This document shows positions 17,557 to 25,638 of a DNA stretch of 64,000 bases, one piece after another. The DNA is from Ascidiaceihabitans sp047624005 (GTDB lineage Bacteria > Pseudomonadota > Alphaproteobacteria > Rhodobacterales > Rhodobacteraceae): contig JBLHPE010000008.1 of the NCBI GenBank assembly GCA_047624005.1, positions 6,395 to 70,394 of the forward strand, read 5' to 3'. Within the stretch, counting starts at the first letter, position 1, and each line of letters begins with the position of its first letter. The notes below the pieces were generated by a model that searched no databases, had not been told where the DNA came from, and worked only from the letters and a program-made list of their open reading frames with translations. The position numbers were made by a program, and so were the translations under genes.

Positions 17557-19206
17557 ATGGCGCGCTATATCTTTATCACCGGTGGTGTTGTGTCTTCACT
17601 TGGCAAGGGTCTTGCCTCTGCCGCATTGGGTGCTTTGCTACAAGCCCGTGGTTTTTCGGTGCGCTTGCGCAAGCTGGATCCCTACCTGAACGTCGATCCT
17701 GGAACGATGTCTCCCTTCGAACACGGCGAAGTATTCGTGACCGACGACGGCGCGGAAACCGACCTTGATCTGGGCCACTACGAACGCTTCACAGGTGTGC
17801 CAGCCAGCAATACCGATTCCGTCAGCTCGGGACGCATCTATTCCACCGTTCTGGAAAAAGAACGGCGCGGCGATTACTTGGGCAAAACCATTCAAGTGGT
17901 CCCCCACGTCACCAACGAAATTAAAGAGTTCCTTCACATCGGTGAAGACGACGTTGATTTTATGTTGTGTGAAATCGGCGGTACGGTTGGCGACATTGAA
18001 GGCCTGCCGTTCTTCGAGGCGATCCGCCAATTCAACCATGATCTGCCACGTGATCAATCCATCTTTATGCACCTGACGTTGCTGCCGTATCTGGCCGCCT
18101 CAGGTGAATTAAAAACAAAGCCAACCCAGCACAGCGTCAAAGAACTGCAATCCATTGGCATCGCCCCTGACATCCTTGTCTGCCGTTCCGAACATCCAAT
18201 TCCTGAAAAAGAACGCGAGAAAATCGCATTGTTCTGTAACGTACGCAAAGATGCAGTTGTCGCGGCCTATGATCTCGACACGATCTATGACGCCCCACTT
18301 GCCTATCATGCCCAAGGGCTAGATCAGGCCGTGCTCGACGCCTTCCAAATCTCTCCTGCCCCTAAGCCTGATTTGACCGTGTGGCGGGATGTTTCCCAAC
18401 GCGTGAACCAGCCAGAGGGCGAAGTGAATGTCGCCATCGTCGGCAAATACGTCCAATTGGAAGATGCTTACAAATCCATCAAAGAGGCGCTGACCCACGG
18501 CGGCATGGCCAACCGTGTTAAGGTAAACGTGAAATGGGTTGATGCCGAAGTATTCGACAGCATCGATGATGTCGCCCCCGCATTGGAAGGATTCGACGCA
18601 ATCCTTGTGCCGGGTGGATTTGGCGAACGTGGCACCGAGGGCAAAATCAAAGCTGCCCAATTCGCCCGCGAACACAAAGTACCTTACCTTGGTATCTGCT
18701 TGGGCATGCAAATGGCCGTGATCGAAGCCGCGCGTAATGTTGCGGGCCTAACCACCGCTGGTTCGGAAGAATTCGATCACGAATCTTCTGGTAAAAAGCG
18801 TTTTGAACCTGTCGTCTACCACCTTAAAGAATGGGTGCAGGGCAATGCCAAAGTCAGCCGCAAAGTAGGCGATGACAAAGGCGGCACCATGCGCCTTGGC
18901 GCATATGACGCGACGCTTGTTGAAGGCAGCAAAGTAGCCGAAATCTACGGCACAACAACCATCGATGAGCGCCACCGTCACCGTTACGAGGTCGACACGA
19001 AGTATCGCAAACCGCTTGAAGACGCAGGTTTGGTTTTCTCCGGCATGTCACCCGATGGCTCTTTGCCAGAAATCATCGAATGGCCGGACCATCCGTGGTT
19101 CATCGGGGTGCAGTTCCATCCCGAATTGAAGTCAAAACCTTTTGATCCACATCCACTGTTCAAAGATTTTGTACGCGCGGCCAAAGAAAATTCGCGACTT
19201 GTTTAA
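17557..19206 (+). CDS. pyrG: CTP synthase
   Basis: PyrG makes CTP from UTP, ATP and glutamine. The 549-residue protein opens with MARYIFITGGVVSSLGKG, the synthetase-domain ATP loop. LDPYLNVDPGTMSPFEHGEVFV and CEIGGTVGDIEG follow. The C-terminal class I glutaminase has PGGFGERG, the nucleophile Cys in YLGICLGMQ and the His/Glu pair in GVQFHPEL. Full length, no anomalies. The 163-base gap after secG probably carries its promoter. Confidence 0.97.
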   Translation: MARYIFITGGVVSSLGKGLASAALGALLQARGFSVRLRKLDPYLNVDPGTMSPFEHGEVFVTDDGAETDLDLGHYERFTGVPASNTDSVSSGRIYSTVLEKERRGDYLGKTIQVVPHVTNEIKEFLHIGEDDVDFMLCEIGGTVGDIEGLPFFEAIRQFNHDLPRDQSIFMHLTLLPYLAASGELKTKPTQHSVKELQSIGIAPDILVCRSEHPIPEKEREKIALFCNVRKDAVVAAYDLDTIYDAPLAYHAQGLDQAVLDAFQISPAPKPDLTVWRDVSQRVNQPEGEVNVAIVGKYVQLEDAYKSIKEALTHGGMANRVKVNVKWVDAEVFDSIDDVAPALEGFDAILVPGGFGERGTEGKIKAAQFAREHKVPYLGICLGMQMAVIEAARNVAGLTTAGSEEFDHESSGKKRFEPVVYHLKEWVQGNAKVSRKVGDDKGGTMRLGAYDATLVEGSKVAEIYGTTTIDERHRHRYEVDTKYRKPLEDAGLVFSGMSPDGSLPEIIEWPDHPWFIGVQFHPELKSKPFDPHPLFKDFVRAAKENSRLV

Positions 19207-19215
19207 GCACAACTG

Positions 19216-19250
19216 AAGGTCTCACAGTTTTTCTGTGAAATCTTCGACCT
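19216..19250. other. Hairpin after pyrG
   Basis: AGGTC at 19217 pairs with GACCT at 19246, and TCACAG/CTGTGA form an inner stem with a TTTTT loop. There is no T-run after the outer stem, so terminator activity is uncertain. Confidence 0.35.
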
Positions 19251-19378
19251 AACGAATTGCAACACACACAACCATATCTATAGTTTTTAGCTCGTTCAAA
19301 GGCATTTAGACAGTAACCACGCTGCCACGGCTGATGCCTTTCGGACTTGCAAAATAGTAAAATTGGGAACCCTTAGAA

Positions 19379-20356
19379 ATGAATTTTCTTGATCTTGCGC
19401 TGACCAACCTTGGATCGCCTTTGATCTTGGCCTTTGCCCTTGGATTGTTCGCATCTCTCGCCCGATCCGACCTAAGTATTCCCGAAGCTGCCGCCAAATT
19501 CTTATCGATCTATCTGCTGTTCGCCATCGGCTTCAAAGGCGGCGTCAGCGTCGCCGATCACGGTATTGATGCAGCGCTTGGCGTCAGCTTATTGGCAGGG
19601 ATTGTTCTGTCAGCCGCCCTGCCCTTTTTAGCATTTGGCCTTTTGCGGGTGATGACCCAACTTGACCGCATGAACGCCGCCGCCGTTGCGGGGCATTACG
19701 GCTCCATTTCCATCGTCACCTTTGTCGCCGCCACTTCGATTCTTGAGAGCATAGGCCTCTCTGCCGAAGGTTACATGGTCGCCGTCGCCGCCGCGATGGA
19801 AGCCCCCGCCATCCTGTCTGCCCTCTGGCTGATCAGTTCTGGCACGAAATCAGAATCTCGCATGGACGCCACATTATGGCGTGACATACTCCTGAACGGT
19901 TCGATCGTGCTGCTGGTCGGTTCCTTCATCATCGGCATGATCACCGGCCCCGAAGGGCTAACCGAAATCGAGGCGTTCATCGTCGCCCCTTTCAAAGGTG
20001 TCCTGTGCTTGTTCTTGCTAGATATGGGCCTGATCGCCGGACGTGGCCTGCGCGAAAGCCGTGGTATCATCTCATTCGGCCTTGTCGCTTTTGGTATCTT
20101 GATGCCAATCCTCGGCTCTTTTGCTGGTGTCGTTTGCGGCCTGTTGCTGGGCCTCTCCACTGGCGGCGTGTTCTTGTTCATGGTTCTAGGGGCCTCTGCC
20201 TCCTACATCGCAGTGCCTGCGGCGATGCGTGTGGCGGTCCCAGAAGCCAACCCCAGCATTTATCTGACCCTATCACTGGGTATCACGTTCCCATTCAACC
20301 TAACGCTTGGCCTTCCGCTTTACCTCGGATTGGCGCGCGCGTTTACCGGAGGATAG
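19379..20356 (+). CDS. Sodium-dependent bicarbonate-type permease (SbtA family)
   Basis: This 325-residue membrane protein has about ten helices in two inverted halves. It starts MNFLDLALTNLGSPLILAF and has LLFAIGFKGGV in the first half and FIVAPFKGVLCLFLLDMGL in the second. These are features of the SbtA-like permease family (cyanobacterial high-affinity Na+/HCO3- symporters). The next gene, four bases after the stop, encodes a PII-like protein, as in cyanobacterial sbtAB. In a heterotroph the likely use is bicarbonate supply for carboxylases. Transport of another anion cannot be excluded. Confidence 0.85.
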   Translation: MNFLDLALTNLGSPLILAFALGLFASLARSDLSIPEAAAKFLSIYLLFAIGFKGGVSVADHGIDAALGVSLLAGIVLSAALPFLAFGLLRVMTQLDRMNAAAVAGHYGSISIVTFVAATSILESIGLSAEGYMVAVAAAMEAPAILSALWLISSGTKSESRMDATLWRDILLNGSIVLLVGSFIIGMITGPEGLTEIEAFIVAPFKGVLCLFLLDMGLIAGRGLRESRGIISFGLVAFGILMPILGSFAGVVCGLLLGLSTGGVFLFMVLGASASYIAVPAAMRVAVPEANPSIYLTLSLGITFPFNLTLGLPLYLGLARAFTGG

Positions 20357-20360
20357 CCCC

Positions 20361-20672
20361 ATGCAAACCCATCCCGCCAAACGCGTCGCCATCATCATCG
20401 AGGCCCCAATGGAACGCCGCCTGCGCCAAACGCTCGAGGCGGCAGACATCACCGGCTATACAATTGTGCCCGTTCTTGGCGGATCAGGTCGGTCAGGTCC
20501 GTGGAGCCGTGAAGGGCAAGTCGGTCGCGCTGGCGGCATGGTCCAAGTGATTTGCGTCATTGCGCCAGAACGGCTTGAGGGACTGCTTGAGAAACTGTTC
20601 GACGTGGTCGAGCGACACATCGGTGTTGTCACTGTCAGCGATTGCGAAGTACTGCGGGCGGAACGGTTTTAG
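20361..20672 (+). CDS. PII-like regulator of the SbtA permease (SbtB-like)
   Basis: The protein has 103 residues from ATG 20361, whose ribosome site GGAGG sits over the permease stop codon, so the two are coupled. The ferredoxin-like PII fold is suggested by RVAIIIEAPMERRLRQTL, the GYTIVPVLGGSGRSG loop opening, a T-loop-like stretch rich in Gly/Arg, and VVERHIGVVTVSDCEVL. Cyanobacterial SbtB binds cAMP, AMP, ADP or ATP and blocks SbtA. The C-terminal Cys-containing redox loop of some SbtB proteins is absent here. GlnB/GlnK is excluded by the lack of the uridylylated-Tyr T-loop. Confidence 0.8.
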   Translation: MQTHPAKRVAIIIEAPMERRLRQTLEAADITGYTIVPVLGGSGRSGPWSREGQVGRAGGMVQVICVIAPERLEGLLEKLFDVVERHIGVVTVSDCEVLRAERF

Positions 20673-20700
20673 ACGAGTTTCATATGGCAAGCCGTAGGGC

Positions 20701-20714
20701 GGGGTTCACCCCGT
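20701..20714. other. GC-rich hairpin between convergent genes
   Basis: CGGGG-TTCA-CCCCG lies between the SbtB-like gene and the convergent oxygenase gene. No T-run follows, so it is a possible transcription barrier only. Confidence 0.3.
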
Positions 20715-20727
20715 CATCACACGAACC

Positions 20728-21348
20728 TCAACCCCAACCGTAATTAAAGCTCACGCTGATCCGCTCGTCTTCCGCCATGTTCACTGGTACTTCATGACGC
20801 AACCAGCTTTCCCACAACAACACATCCCCAACTTCTGGGGCCACGTAAAAGAAGCTGCGCATCTCGTCGCGGGCGTCCTTTTTACGGACAGGTGCGGCCA
20901 TCATCAACCCAGAGCGTGGATCTTCAAATTTGATCGCGCTCGTATCCGTGGGCATGTTCACATAAGTCGTGCCACTGATCACGCTGTGCGGATGAATGTG
21001 AGATGTATGTACGCCACCTTGTGGCAAGATATTGATCCACATCGAATCCAGCGTGATTTTTTTATCGTCCAGATCAAAATCCAGATCCGCCACAAAGGCC
21101 GCGACGTGTTTATCCAACACCTTCACCAAATCTGCAAAGATCGGAAAGCGCCAACCAAGGTCGGTCAGCGATGCATAGCTGGTGTAGCCGGGAAACCCGT
21201 TTTCCTCGCACCATTCCTGCCCCGCTTCATCGTCATTGGCGATGGACCAGCAAGAGTTTTCTAATTCGTCGCGATCAACGGGTTTGCCCATTTCAGACAG
21301 AGCAGCGCGATAAAGACGGGTGACAAAAAGTGTTTTAATATCTGACAT
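20728..21348 (-). CDS. Putative 2-oxoglutarate/Fe(II) oxygenase (TIGR02466-type)
   Basis: The 206-residue protein has a jelly-roll (double-stranded beta-helix) pattern. Candidate iron and 2-oxoglutarate ligands are the His cluster in GGVHTSHIHPHSVISGTTYV, the distal His in WLRHEVPVN, and the Arg in DERISVSFNYGW. The length and the phrases TSYASL and FEDPRSG match a family I know as putative 2OG-Fe(II) oxygenases of unknown substrate. It follows the Hsp70-like gene on the same strand after 48 bases and may be cotranscribed with it. Confidence 0.8.
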   Translation of the reverse strand: MSDIKTLFVTRLYRAALSEMGKPVDRDELENSCWSIANDDEAGQEWCEENGFPGYTSYASLTDLGWRFPIFADLVKVLDKHVAAFVADLDFDLDDKKITLDSMWINILPQGGVHTSHIHPHSVISGTTYVNMPTDTSAIKFEDPRSGLMMAAPVRKKDARDEMRSFFYVAPEVGDVLLWESWLRHEVPVNMAEDERISVSFNYGWG

Positions 21349-21396
21349 AGGGGCGTCTTAACGCAACTGATCAAACATGGCGAGAGGCGGATCGCC

Positions 21397-22647
21397 CTAC
21401 CCGCTTGCAGAAGCCAAAGCCAAACCATCGGTCACGGCAGTAAACACCTCGGTAAAAGAATGTTCGGCGTCGGGAAATTGCGCTTTCATCGTGTCAGACA
21501 CCATCGTCAGCAAGCTAGAGCCACCAACATAGATCACCCGTTCGACATCTTTCGCTTCAAGACCAGCCAGTACCAATGTCTCTTGCGCACCTCGGTGCAA
21601 CGCTTGCGAATATTCAGACAACACCGACGCCAAAGCTTCTGTCGGCAACTGCGCTGACAATCCACGCTCTACCAGACCCAAGTCGATCACCGATTTTGCA
21701 TCACCGGAATTCGCAGCAATCTTGCCGCGTTCAACCGCAAAAGCCAGTTCATGGCCCAATTCATCTTCCAAGATCGCTGCCATCCGGTTCAATTTTTCCG
21801 GCTCATGGGACAGTTGCGCCATTTCCGCGACCAAACGACGGTTCTGGGCCGTATATAAAAACGGGATTTTTTCCCAAGTCGCCATGTCGTTAAAGATCGC
21901 ATGCGGAACCGGAGACGTGCCCTTGCCAATCCACTTGCGCAAAACCGTGCCCTTGCCCATCAGCGGCATGACGCGATCAATATTGATGGCGCGATCAAAG
22001 TCAGTCCCGCCAATTCGAACGCCGTGATTGGCCAAAATATCCACACCGTCATTGCCCGACCGGAACAGCGAAAAATCTGACGTACCGCCGCCGATATCAA
22101 CGATCAACCCAACCTCGCCTGATTGCTCAAGCGCGCCACTGGCAATCGCCGCGGCCTCAGGTTCGGCCATAAACGCGACCTCTTTAAAACCAGCCGCCAG
22201 ATAACAGGCCCGCAAATCGTCCTCGGCCTGCTGCTCACGCGGATCGTTCATCCCGTGAAACACAACGGGGCGGCCCGAAATGACGCTGTCAAATGTAAGT
22301 CCCGTGTCGGCTTCTGCACGCATTTTAATTTCACGTAGAAAGCCCGCGATGATCTCAACAAATGTAATCCGCTTGTTCAGGATTTGGCGTTTCTCATGCA
22401 TCAGGGTGGTACCCAAAACACGTTTCAGCGCCCGCATGAACCGACCGTCCATACCTTCCAACAACGCCTGATTTGCAGGTTCGCCGATCAAGGTTCTGCG
22501 TGTTTCAAAATCAAAAAAGAATGTTGTCGGCATAGTGGTCTCTTGACCCACCAATTTGATCAGCTGCGGTTTGCCATCGCGCACATACCCAGCGGCCGAG
22601 TTGGACGTGCCAAAATCAATACCCAAGACGTGACCCTGTACAGACAT
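21397..22647 (-). CDS. Short Hsp70-family ATPase (YegD-like)
   Basis: The 416-residue protein contains essentially only the actin/Hsp70 ATPase domain: VLGIDFGTSNSAAGY (phosphate 1), VGLIVDIGGGTSDFSLF (phosphate 2) and VIYVGGSSLLTMVSDTM (adenosine motif). It lacks the substrate-binding beta-domain and lid of DnaK. The length and the FDFETRRTLIGEPA segment match YegD-type chaperone-like proteins. ATG 22647 with GGGAA upstream is preferred over the codon at 22659. A terminator separates it from the upstream lectin-like gene. Client and cofactor are unknown. Confidence 0.88.
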   Translation of the reverse strand: MSVQGHVLGIDFGTSNSAAGYVRDGKPQLIKLVGQETTMPTTFFFDFETRRTLIGEPANQALLEGMDGRFMRALKRVLGTTLMHEKRQILNKRITFVEIIAGFLREIKMRAEADTGLTFDSVISGRPVVFHGMNDPREQQAEDDLRACYLAAGFKEVAFMAEPEAAAIASGALEQSGEVGLIVDIGGGTSDFSLFRSGNDGVDILANHGVRIGGTDFDRAINIDRVMPLMGKGTVLRKWIGKGTSPVPHAIFNDMATWEKIPFLYTAQNRRLVAEMAQLSHEPEKLNRMAAILEDELGHELAFAVERGKIAANSGDAKSVIDLGLVERGLSAQLPTEALASVLSEYSQALHRGAQETLVLAGLEAKDVERVIYVGGSSLLTMVSDTMKAQFPDAEHSFTEVFTAVTDGLALASASG

Positions 22648-22761
22648 GACAATTCCCAAACCAGATCAAATGAAAAATGTTATTTATGGTCCAATGGTTT
22701 GCGCGTCAAGCAGCAAGCAACGTGGTTGTCACAACTGCCCCATAAAGAGTTTGGAAACACG

Positions 22762-22791
22762 AAAAAGGGCCAGTCTTTTTCAGACCGGCCC
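22762..22791 (-). terminator. Intrinsic terminator of the lectin-like gene
   Basis: On the minus strand GGGCCGGTCT pairs with AGACTGGCCC (one G-U pair) around a five-base loop and is followed by TTTTT. It lies 33 bases beyond the stop of the secreted lectin-like gene. Confidence 0.85.
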
Positions 22792-22823
22792 AACACTGTT
22801 GTGTTCTTCGATAGGCTTACAAA

Positions 22824-23471
22824 TTAGTCCGCTGCAAAGCAGTAGAACAATCCAGCGCCGCCTGATTTTGGCAGATCAGCCGCACCACAGCCACGTGAGC
22901 CGTGGGCAGAGTTCCACGACACATTGCCGCCGCCATGACGGTCATGGTGGCCAACTTGTGCGCTGCCGTCTGCTGCTTCACTGGTCCAGTTGGAACAGGT
23001 CTTGTCTGCTTTTTCCCACGGGAAATAGGCCATGCCATCTGCCAATGATCCTGTCAGAATGTCATGTTCATTCGGGCTGTCACCAACGCCGTTCACGGAA
23101 TTGCCGTTTTCATCCACGGCCGTGCGTTTGATAATATTCGGGCTTAGGTGCAATTCATCCAGATCAACCGCAACCAATTCACCGTTTGCGTTGTACCATG
23201 GGCCGGTTCCAATCCGGTAACGGGCCGAAACGCCGCGTTTGCCTTCTTCTTGCGTGCTGAGATAGGCCCGCCATGTGCGACCTGTCGTGCCTGCCGCTTC
23301 GGCCAGTACGCCGCAGTGCGCGTCTGCACCGTCAAGCCCACCAAGGTTCGCACCTGCGCCGGAACCGACGCTGGTCACAAAAAAGCTCATCGGCGCATCA
23401 GCTGCACTTGCAGAAAATGTGCTTGCTGCCAGCACGGCGGCGGCGAAAGTCATCAGTTTACGAGTAGCCAT
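22824..23471 (-). CDS. Secreted lectin-like protein (endostatin/C-type-lectin-like fold)
   Basis: The 215-residue protein has a clear Sec signal peptide (MATRKLMTFAAAVLA...SAADA, cleavage near residue 24). The mature part has SVGSGAGANLGGLDGADAHC, TGRTWRAYLS, a NEHDILTGSLADG segment, and cysteines in KTCSNWTSE, SRGCGAADL and LFYCFAAD. This arrangement is found in bacterial proteins annotated as lectins with an endostatin/C-type-lectin-like fold. The ligand is unknown. It has its own terminator. Its upstream region (23472-23844) is long and contains a palindrome array, so it may be specifically regulated. Confidence 0.7.
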   Translation of the reverse strand: MATRKLMTFAAAVLAASTFSASAADAPMSFFVTSVGSGAGANLGGLDGADAHCGVLAEAAGTTGRTWRAYLSTQEEGKRGVSARYRIGTGPWYNANGELVAVDLDELHLSPNIIKRTAVDENGNSVNGVGDSPNEHDILTGSLADGMAYFPWEKADKTCSNWTSEAADGSAQVGHHDRHGGGNVSWNSAHGSRGCGAADLPKSGGAGLFYCFAAD

Positions 23472-23844
23472 GAAAATCTCCCTATTATGTTAGACTTTGG
23501 ATAATGGAGCGCTGGTGCCAAACGTCAATTCAACTTTTCCTGAGCAGACCGTCCTTGCGCCGCAAACTTGCTGGTAAATGATCAGATCTTACCAAGACAT
23601 TAAGCCAAACGGGGAAACCTTAACGCCAGCTAGATCTTAACAATTCGTTACTGTGTTGCGGCGTACGGAAATGTACAATTGAGCAGTCTATTTGTACAAA
23701 ACGTCAAATCCGCGCACAAAACTCTAAGCTGCCTGGGTCGAAATTGTACAATTCACATCCCCAATTGTACAATTGGGCAGCTCAATGACACCGAACGCAG
23801 CCTTTACCATTGCGCCCTTGCTCAACATACCCTCATAACCCCAC
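23472..23844. other. Gene-free divergent intergenic region
   Basis: These 373 bases separate the minus-strand lectin-like gene from plus-strand rlmJ. I see no convincing coding sequence; a plus-strand ORF across it is unlike any protein and overlaps the repeats. The only structure is the TGTACA palindrome array described separately. Promoters for both flanking genes must lie here. Confidence 0.7.
23671..23777. promoter_or_regulatory. Array of four TGTACA palindromes, helically phased
   Basis: TGTACA cores begin at 23672, 23693, 23745 and 23766, giving spacings of 21, 52 and 21 bases (2, 5 and 2 helical turns). The third and fourth are extended to the 12-base palindrome AATTGTACAATT, the fourth to CCCAATTGTACAATTGGG. 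The second is TTTGTACAAA and the first is a half-degenerate ATGTACAATT. The arrangement is that of a cooperative operator for a dimeric regulator. The cognate protein is unknown, and the flanking genes are the lectin-like gene and rlmJ. Confidence 0.6.
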
Positions 23845-24618
23845 ATGCTCAGTTACCAACATATATATCATGCGGGAAACCTCGCCGACGTCCACAAACA
23901 TGCGCTGCTTGCGGCGATGTTGCGGTACATGACGGCCAAGGACAAACCCCTCACCTATTTTGAAACCCACGCTGGTCGTGCCGTCTATGATTTGACAGCG
24001 GATGAGGCGGTTAAGACAGGCGAGGCCGCGATGGGCATTGCCCGTTTGCGGGACAAGTTCAAAGGTCACCCTTACGGTGACGTTCTGGCGCAAACCCTTG
24101 AAACACATGGTGAAAATTCATATCCGGGTTCTCCATTGATCGCGTCCACATTGCTGCGCGAGATGGACAAAATTCACCTTTGCGAATTGCATCCCGGTGA
24201 ACACGCCGCCCTTGATTACGCCATGTCGCCCTACCCCGTGACCTGCCATTTTCGCGACGGTTTCGACACCGCGCACAGCATTTTGCCACCCACCCCACGC
24301 CGTGGCATGATGTTGATTGATCCCAGTTACGAGGTCAAAACCGACTACGAGGACATTCCAAACCATATCCGCAAAATTGCGCGGTCTTGGAACGTCGGAG
24401 TTATCGCGCTTTGGTATCCAATTCTAACGGACTTCAGACATGATAGCATGTTGAGAACGCTACGAATTAACCATCCGGAAGCCCTAAGCCACGAGGTTAA
24501 ATTTACGCCTGTAAAAGCAGATCACGGCATGATCGGATCAGGTATGTTCGTAATCAACGCCCCCTACGGAACCGACGTTGAAACCAAACGCCTTAGCAAG
24601 ATTTTCGGACCGCTCTAA
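23845..24618 (+). CDS. rlmJ: 23S rRNA (adenine-N6)-methyltransferase RlmJ
   Basis: The 257-residue protein starts MLSYQHIYHAGNLADVHKHALL, which is diagnostic of RlmJ, the enzyme that methylates A2030 of 23S rRNA (E. coli numbering) using S-adenosylmethionine. It continues with TYFETHAGRAVYDL (SAM site) and SSEEIRP-free linkers. The catalytic motif IV reads LIDPSYEVKTDY; most family members have DPPY, so Ser replaces the second Pro. The rest is full length. It is followed after 15 bases by a DUF1330 gene. Confidence 0.93.
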   Translation: MLSYQHIYHAGNLADVHKHALLAAMLRYMTAKDKPLTYFETHAGRAVYDLTADEAVKTGEAAMGIARLRDKFKGHPYGDVLAQTLETHGENSYPGSPLIASTLLREMDKIHLCELHPGEHAALDYAMSPYPVTCHFRDGFDTAHSILPPTPRRGMMLIDPSYEVKTDYEDIPNHIRKIARSWNVGVIALWYPILTDFRHDSMLRTLRINHPEALSHEVKFTPVKADHGMIGSGMFVINAPYGTDVETKRLSKIFGPL

Positions 24619-24633
24619 TCACAAGGAAATACT

Positions 24634-24930
24634 ATGACCGCCAAAGGATACTGGATCGCCCACGCCACCGTGCATGACCCTGAAATATATGATAAATATC
24701 GTCAGGCGAACGGCCCATCTTTGGCCGCATATGGTGGTAAATTTCTTGTCCGTGGTGGCGATCAAGAACTGCTTGAAGGCGAATGGAGCCCTCGTACAGT
24801 TGTCATCGAATTCCCAAGTTACGCAGATGCCCTGGCTTGCTATAAAAGCGAAGGTTATCAAGCTGCTAAAGCGCTTCGCGATCCAGTTTCAGAAGCCAAC
24901 GTTGTAATTGTTGAAGGTTATCAAGGCTGA
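24634..24930 (+). CDS. DUF1330 protein
   Basis: This 98-residue dimeric alpha-beta-barrel type protein begins MTAKGYWIAHATVHDPE and contains YDKYRQANGPSLAAYGGKFLVRGG and RTVVIEFPSYADALACYKSEGYQ, the DUF1330 signature. Family members are small cytoplasmic proteins of unknown enzymatic role. It follows rlmJ closely on the same strand and probably shares its transcript. Confidence 0.9.
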   Translation: MTAKGYWIAHATVHDPEIYDKYRQANGPSLAAYGGKFLVRGGDQELLEGEWSPRTVVIEFPSYADALACYKSEGYQAAKALRDPVSEANVVIVEGYQG

Positions 24931-24948
24931 CTGTGTTACGTTGTGCGT

Positions 24949-25599
24949 ATGATACGTGCAGCCACAATCGCCTACCTCGCCACAGCCACGTTCGCAGGTG
25001 CCTGTGATTTTGCTGTGTGTCAGGTCAATCCTGACAGCCTGTCCCTCATGCGGATCATCACCTTTGAAGATCAACATGCGACGATGGGACCGGGTCATCT
25101 GATCAATGGGTCCCTGACACTTAAGGGGGCTGCTTTTTCAGAACGTTTCGTCGGACAAACCATTGAATTCAATGGTGATCATGACCGTGTCACAGGACCT
25201 GGAACCAATCCACTTACTTTAAAATCGGGTGATGCCAAGCAGAATATTTCACTGGTGATCATGAGCCAGAACAGGGTTCTCAACGGATATGGACCGACAG
25301 GATTCCCCCGTCGAAATGCCCAAGGTGAAGGGGCAATTGCGGTCCTCTTTGAACAAGACCAAGCCGCCATTGCATTCGATGTGCGTGGCGGCGAAAACGG
25401 GTCAGCTTTTGTTCAGTTCCTGCGCCGCGATGGCAGTGTTATTGCGCAAAACCCAATACGCCAACTGGGGGAATACGCGGTTGGGTTTCACCGCAAAGAT
25501 GACGTTCCCGATATCGCTGGTTTTGTTTTGATGAATTCAGACCCGCAAGGGTTAGCCATCGATAACATTCGCTTTGATCAGCCCGCAAACCTTAGCTAA
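24949..25599 (+). CDS. Secreted protein of unknown function
   Basis: The protein has 216 residues from ATG 24949 (a GTG two codons earlier is possible). The N-terminus IRAATIAYLATATFAGACDF is a signal peptide; the Cys after AGA might make it a lipoprotein, though the lipobox is imperfect. The body is beta-rich, with FEDQHATMGPGHLINGSL, IAFDVRGGENGSAFVQFLRRDGS and a final LAIDNIRFD. This looks like a carbohydrate-binding or jelly-roll module in which calcium or sugar contacts are common. No enzyme motif is visible. It has the same orientation as its neighbours. Confidence 0.6.
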   Translation: MIRAATIAYLATATFAGACDFAVCQVNPDSLSLMRIITFEDQHATMGPGHLINGSLTLKGAAFSERFVGQTIEFNGDHDRVTGPGTNPLTLKSGDAKQNISLVIMSQNRVLNGYGPTGFPRRNAQGEGAIAVLFEQDQAAIAFDVRGGENGSAFVQFLRRDGSVIAQNPIRQLGEYAVGFHRKDDVPDIAGFVLMNSDPQGLAIDNIRFDQPANLS

Positions 25600-25638
25600 C
25601 CCATTGGCGAGCCGCCTAATCGTTGCTATATAAATATT

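Noticed and set aside
20361..20672. Reading the PII-like protein as GlnB/GlnK
   Set aside because: The T-loop lacks the uridylylated tyrosine pattern, the length is short, and the partner is an SbtA-like permease rather than AmtB or glnA.
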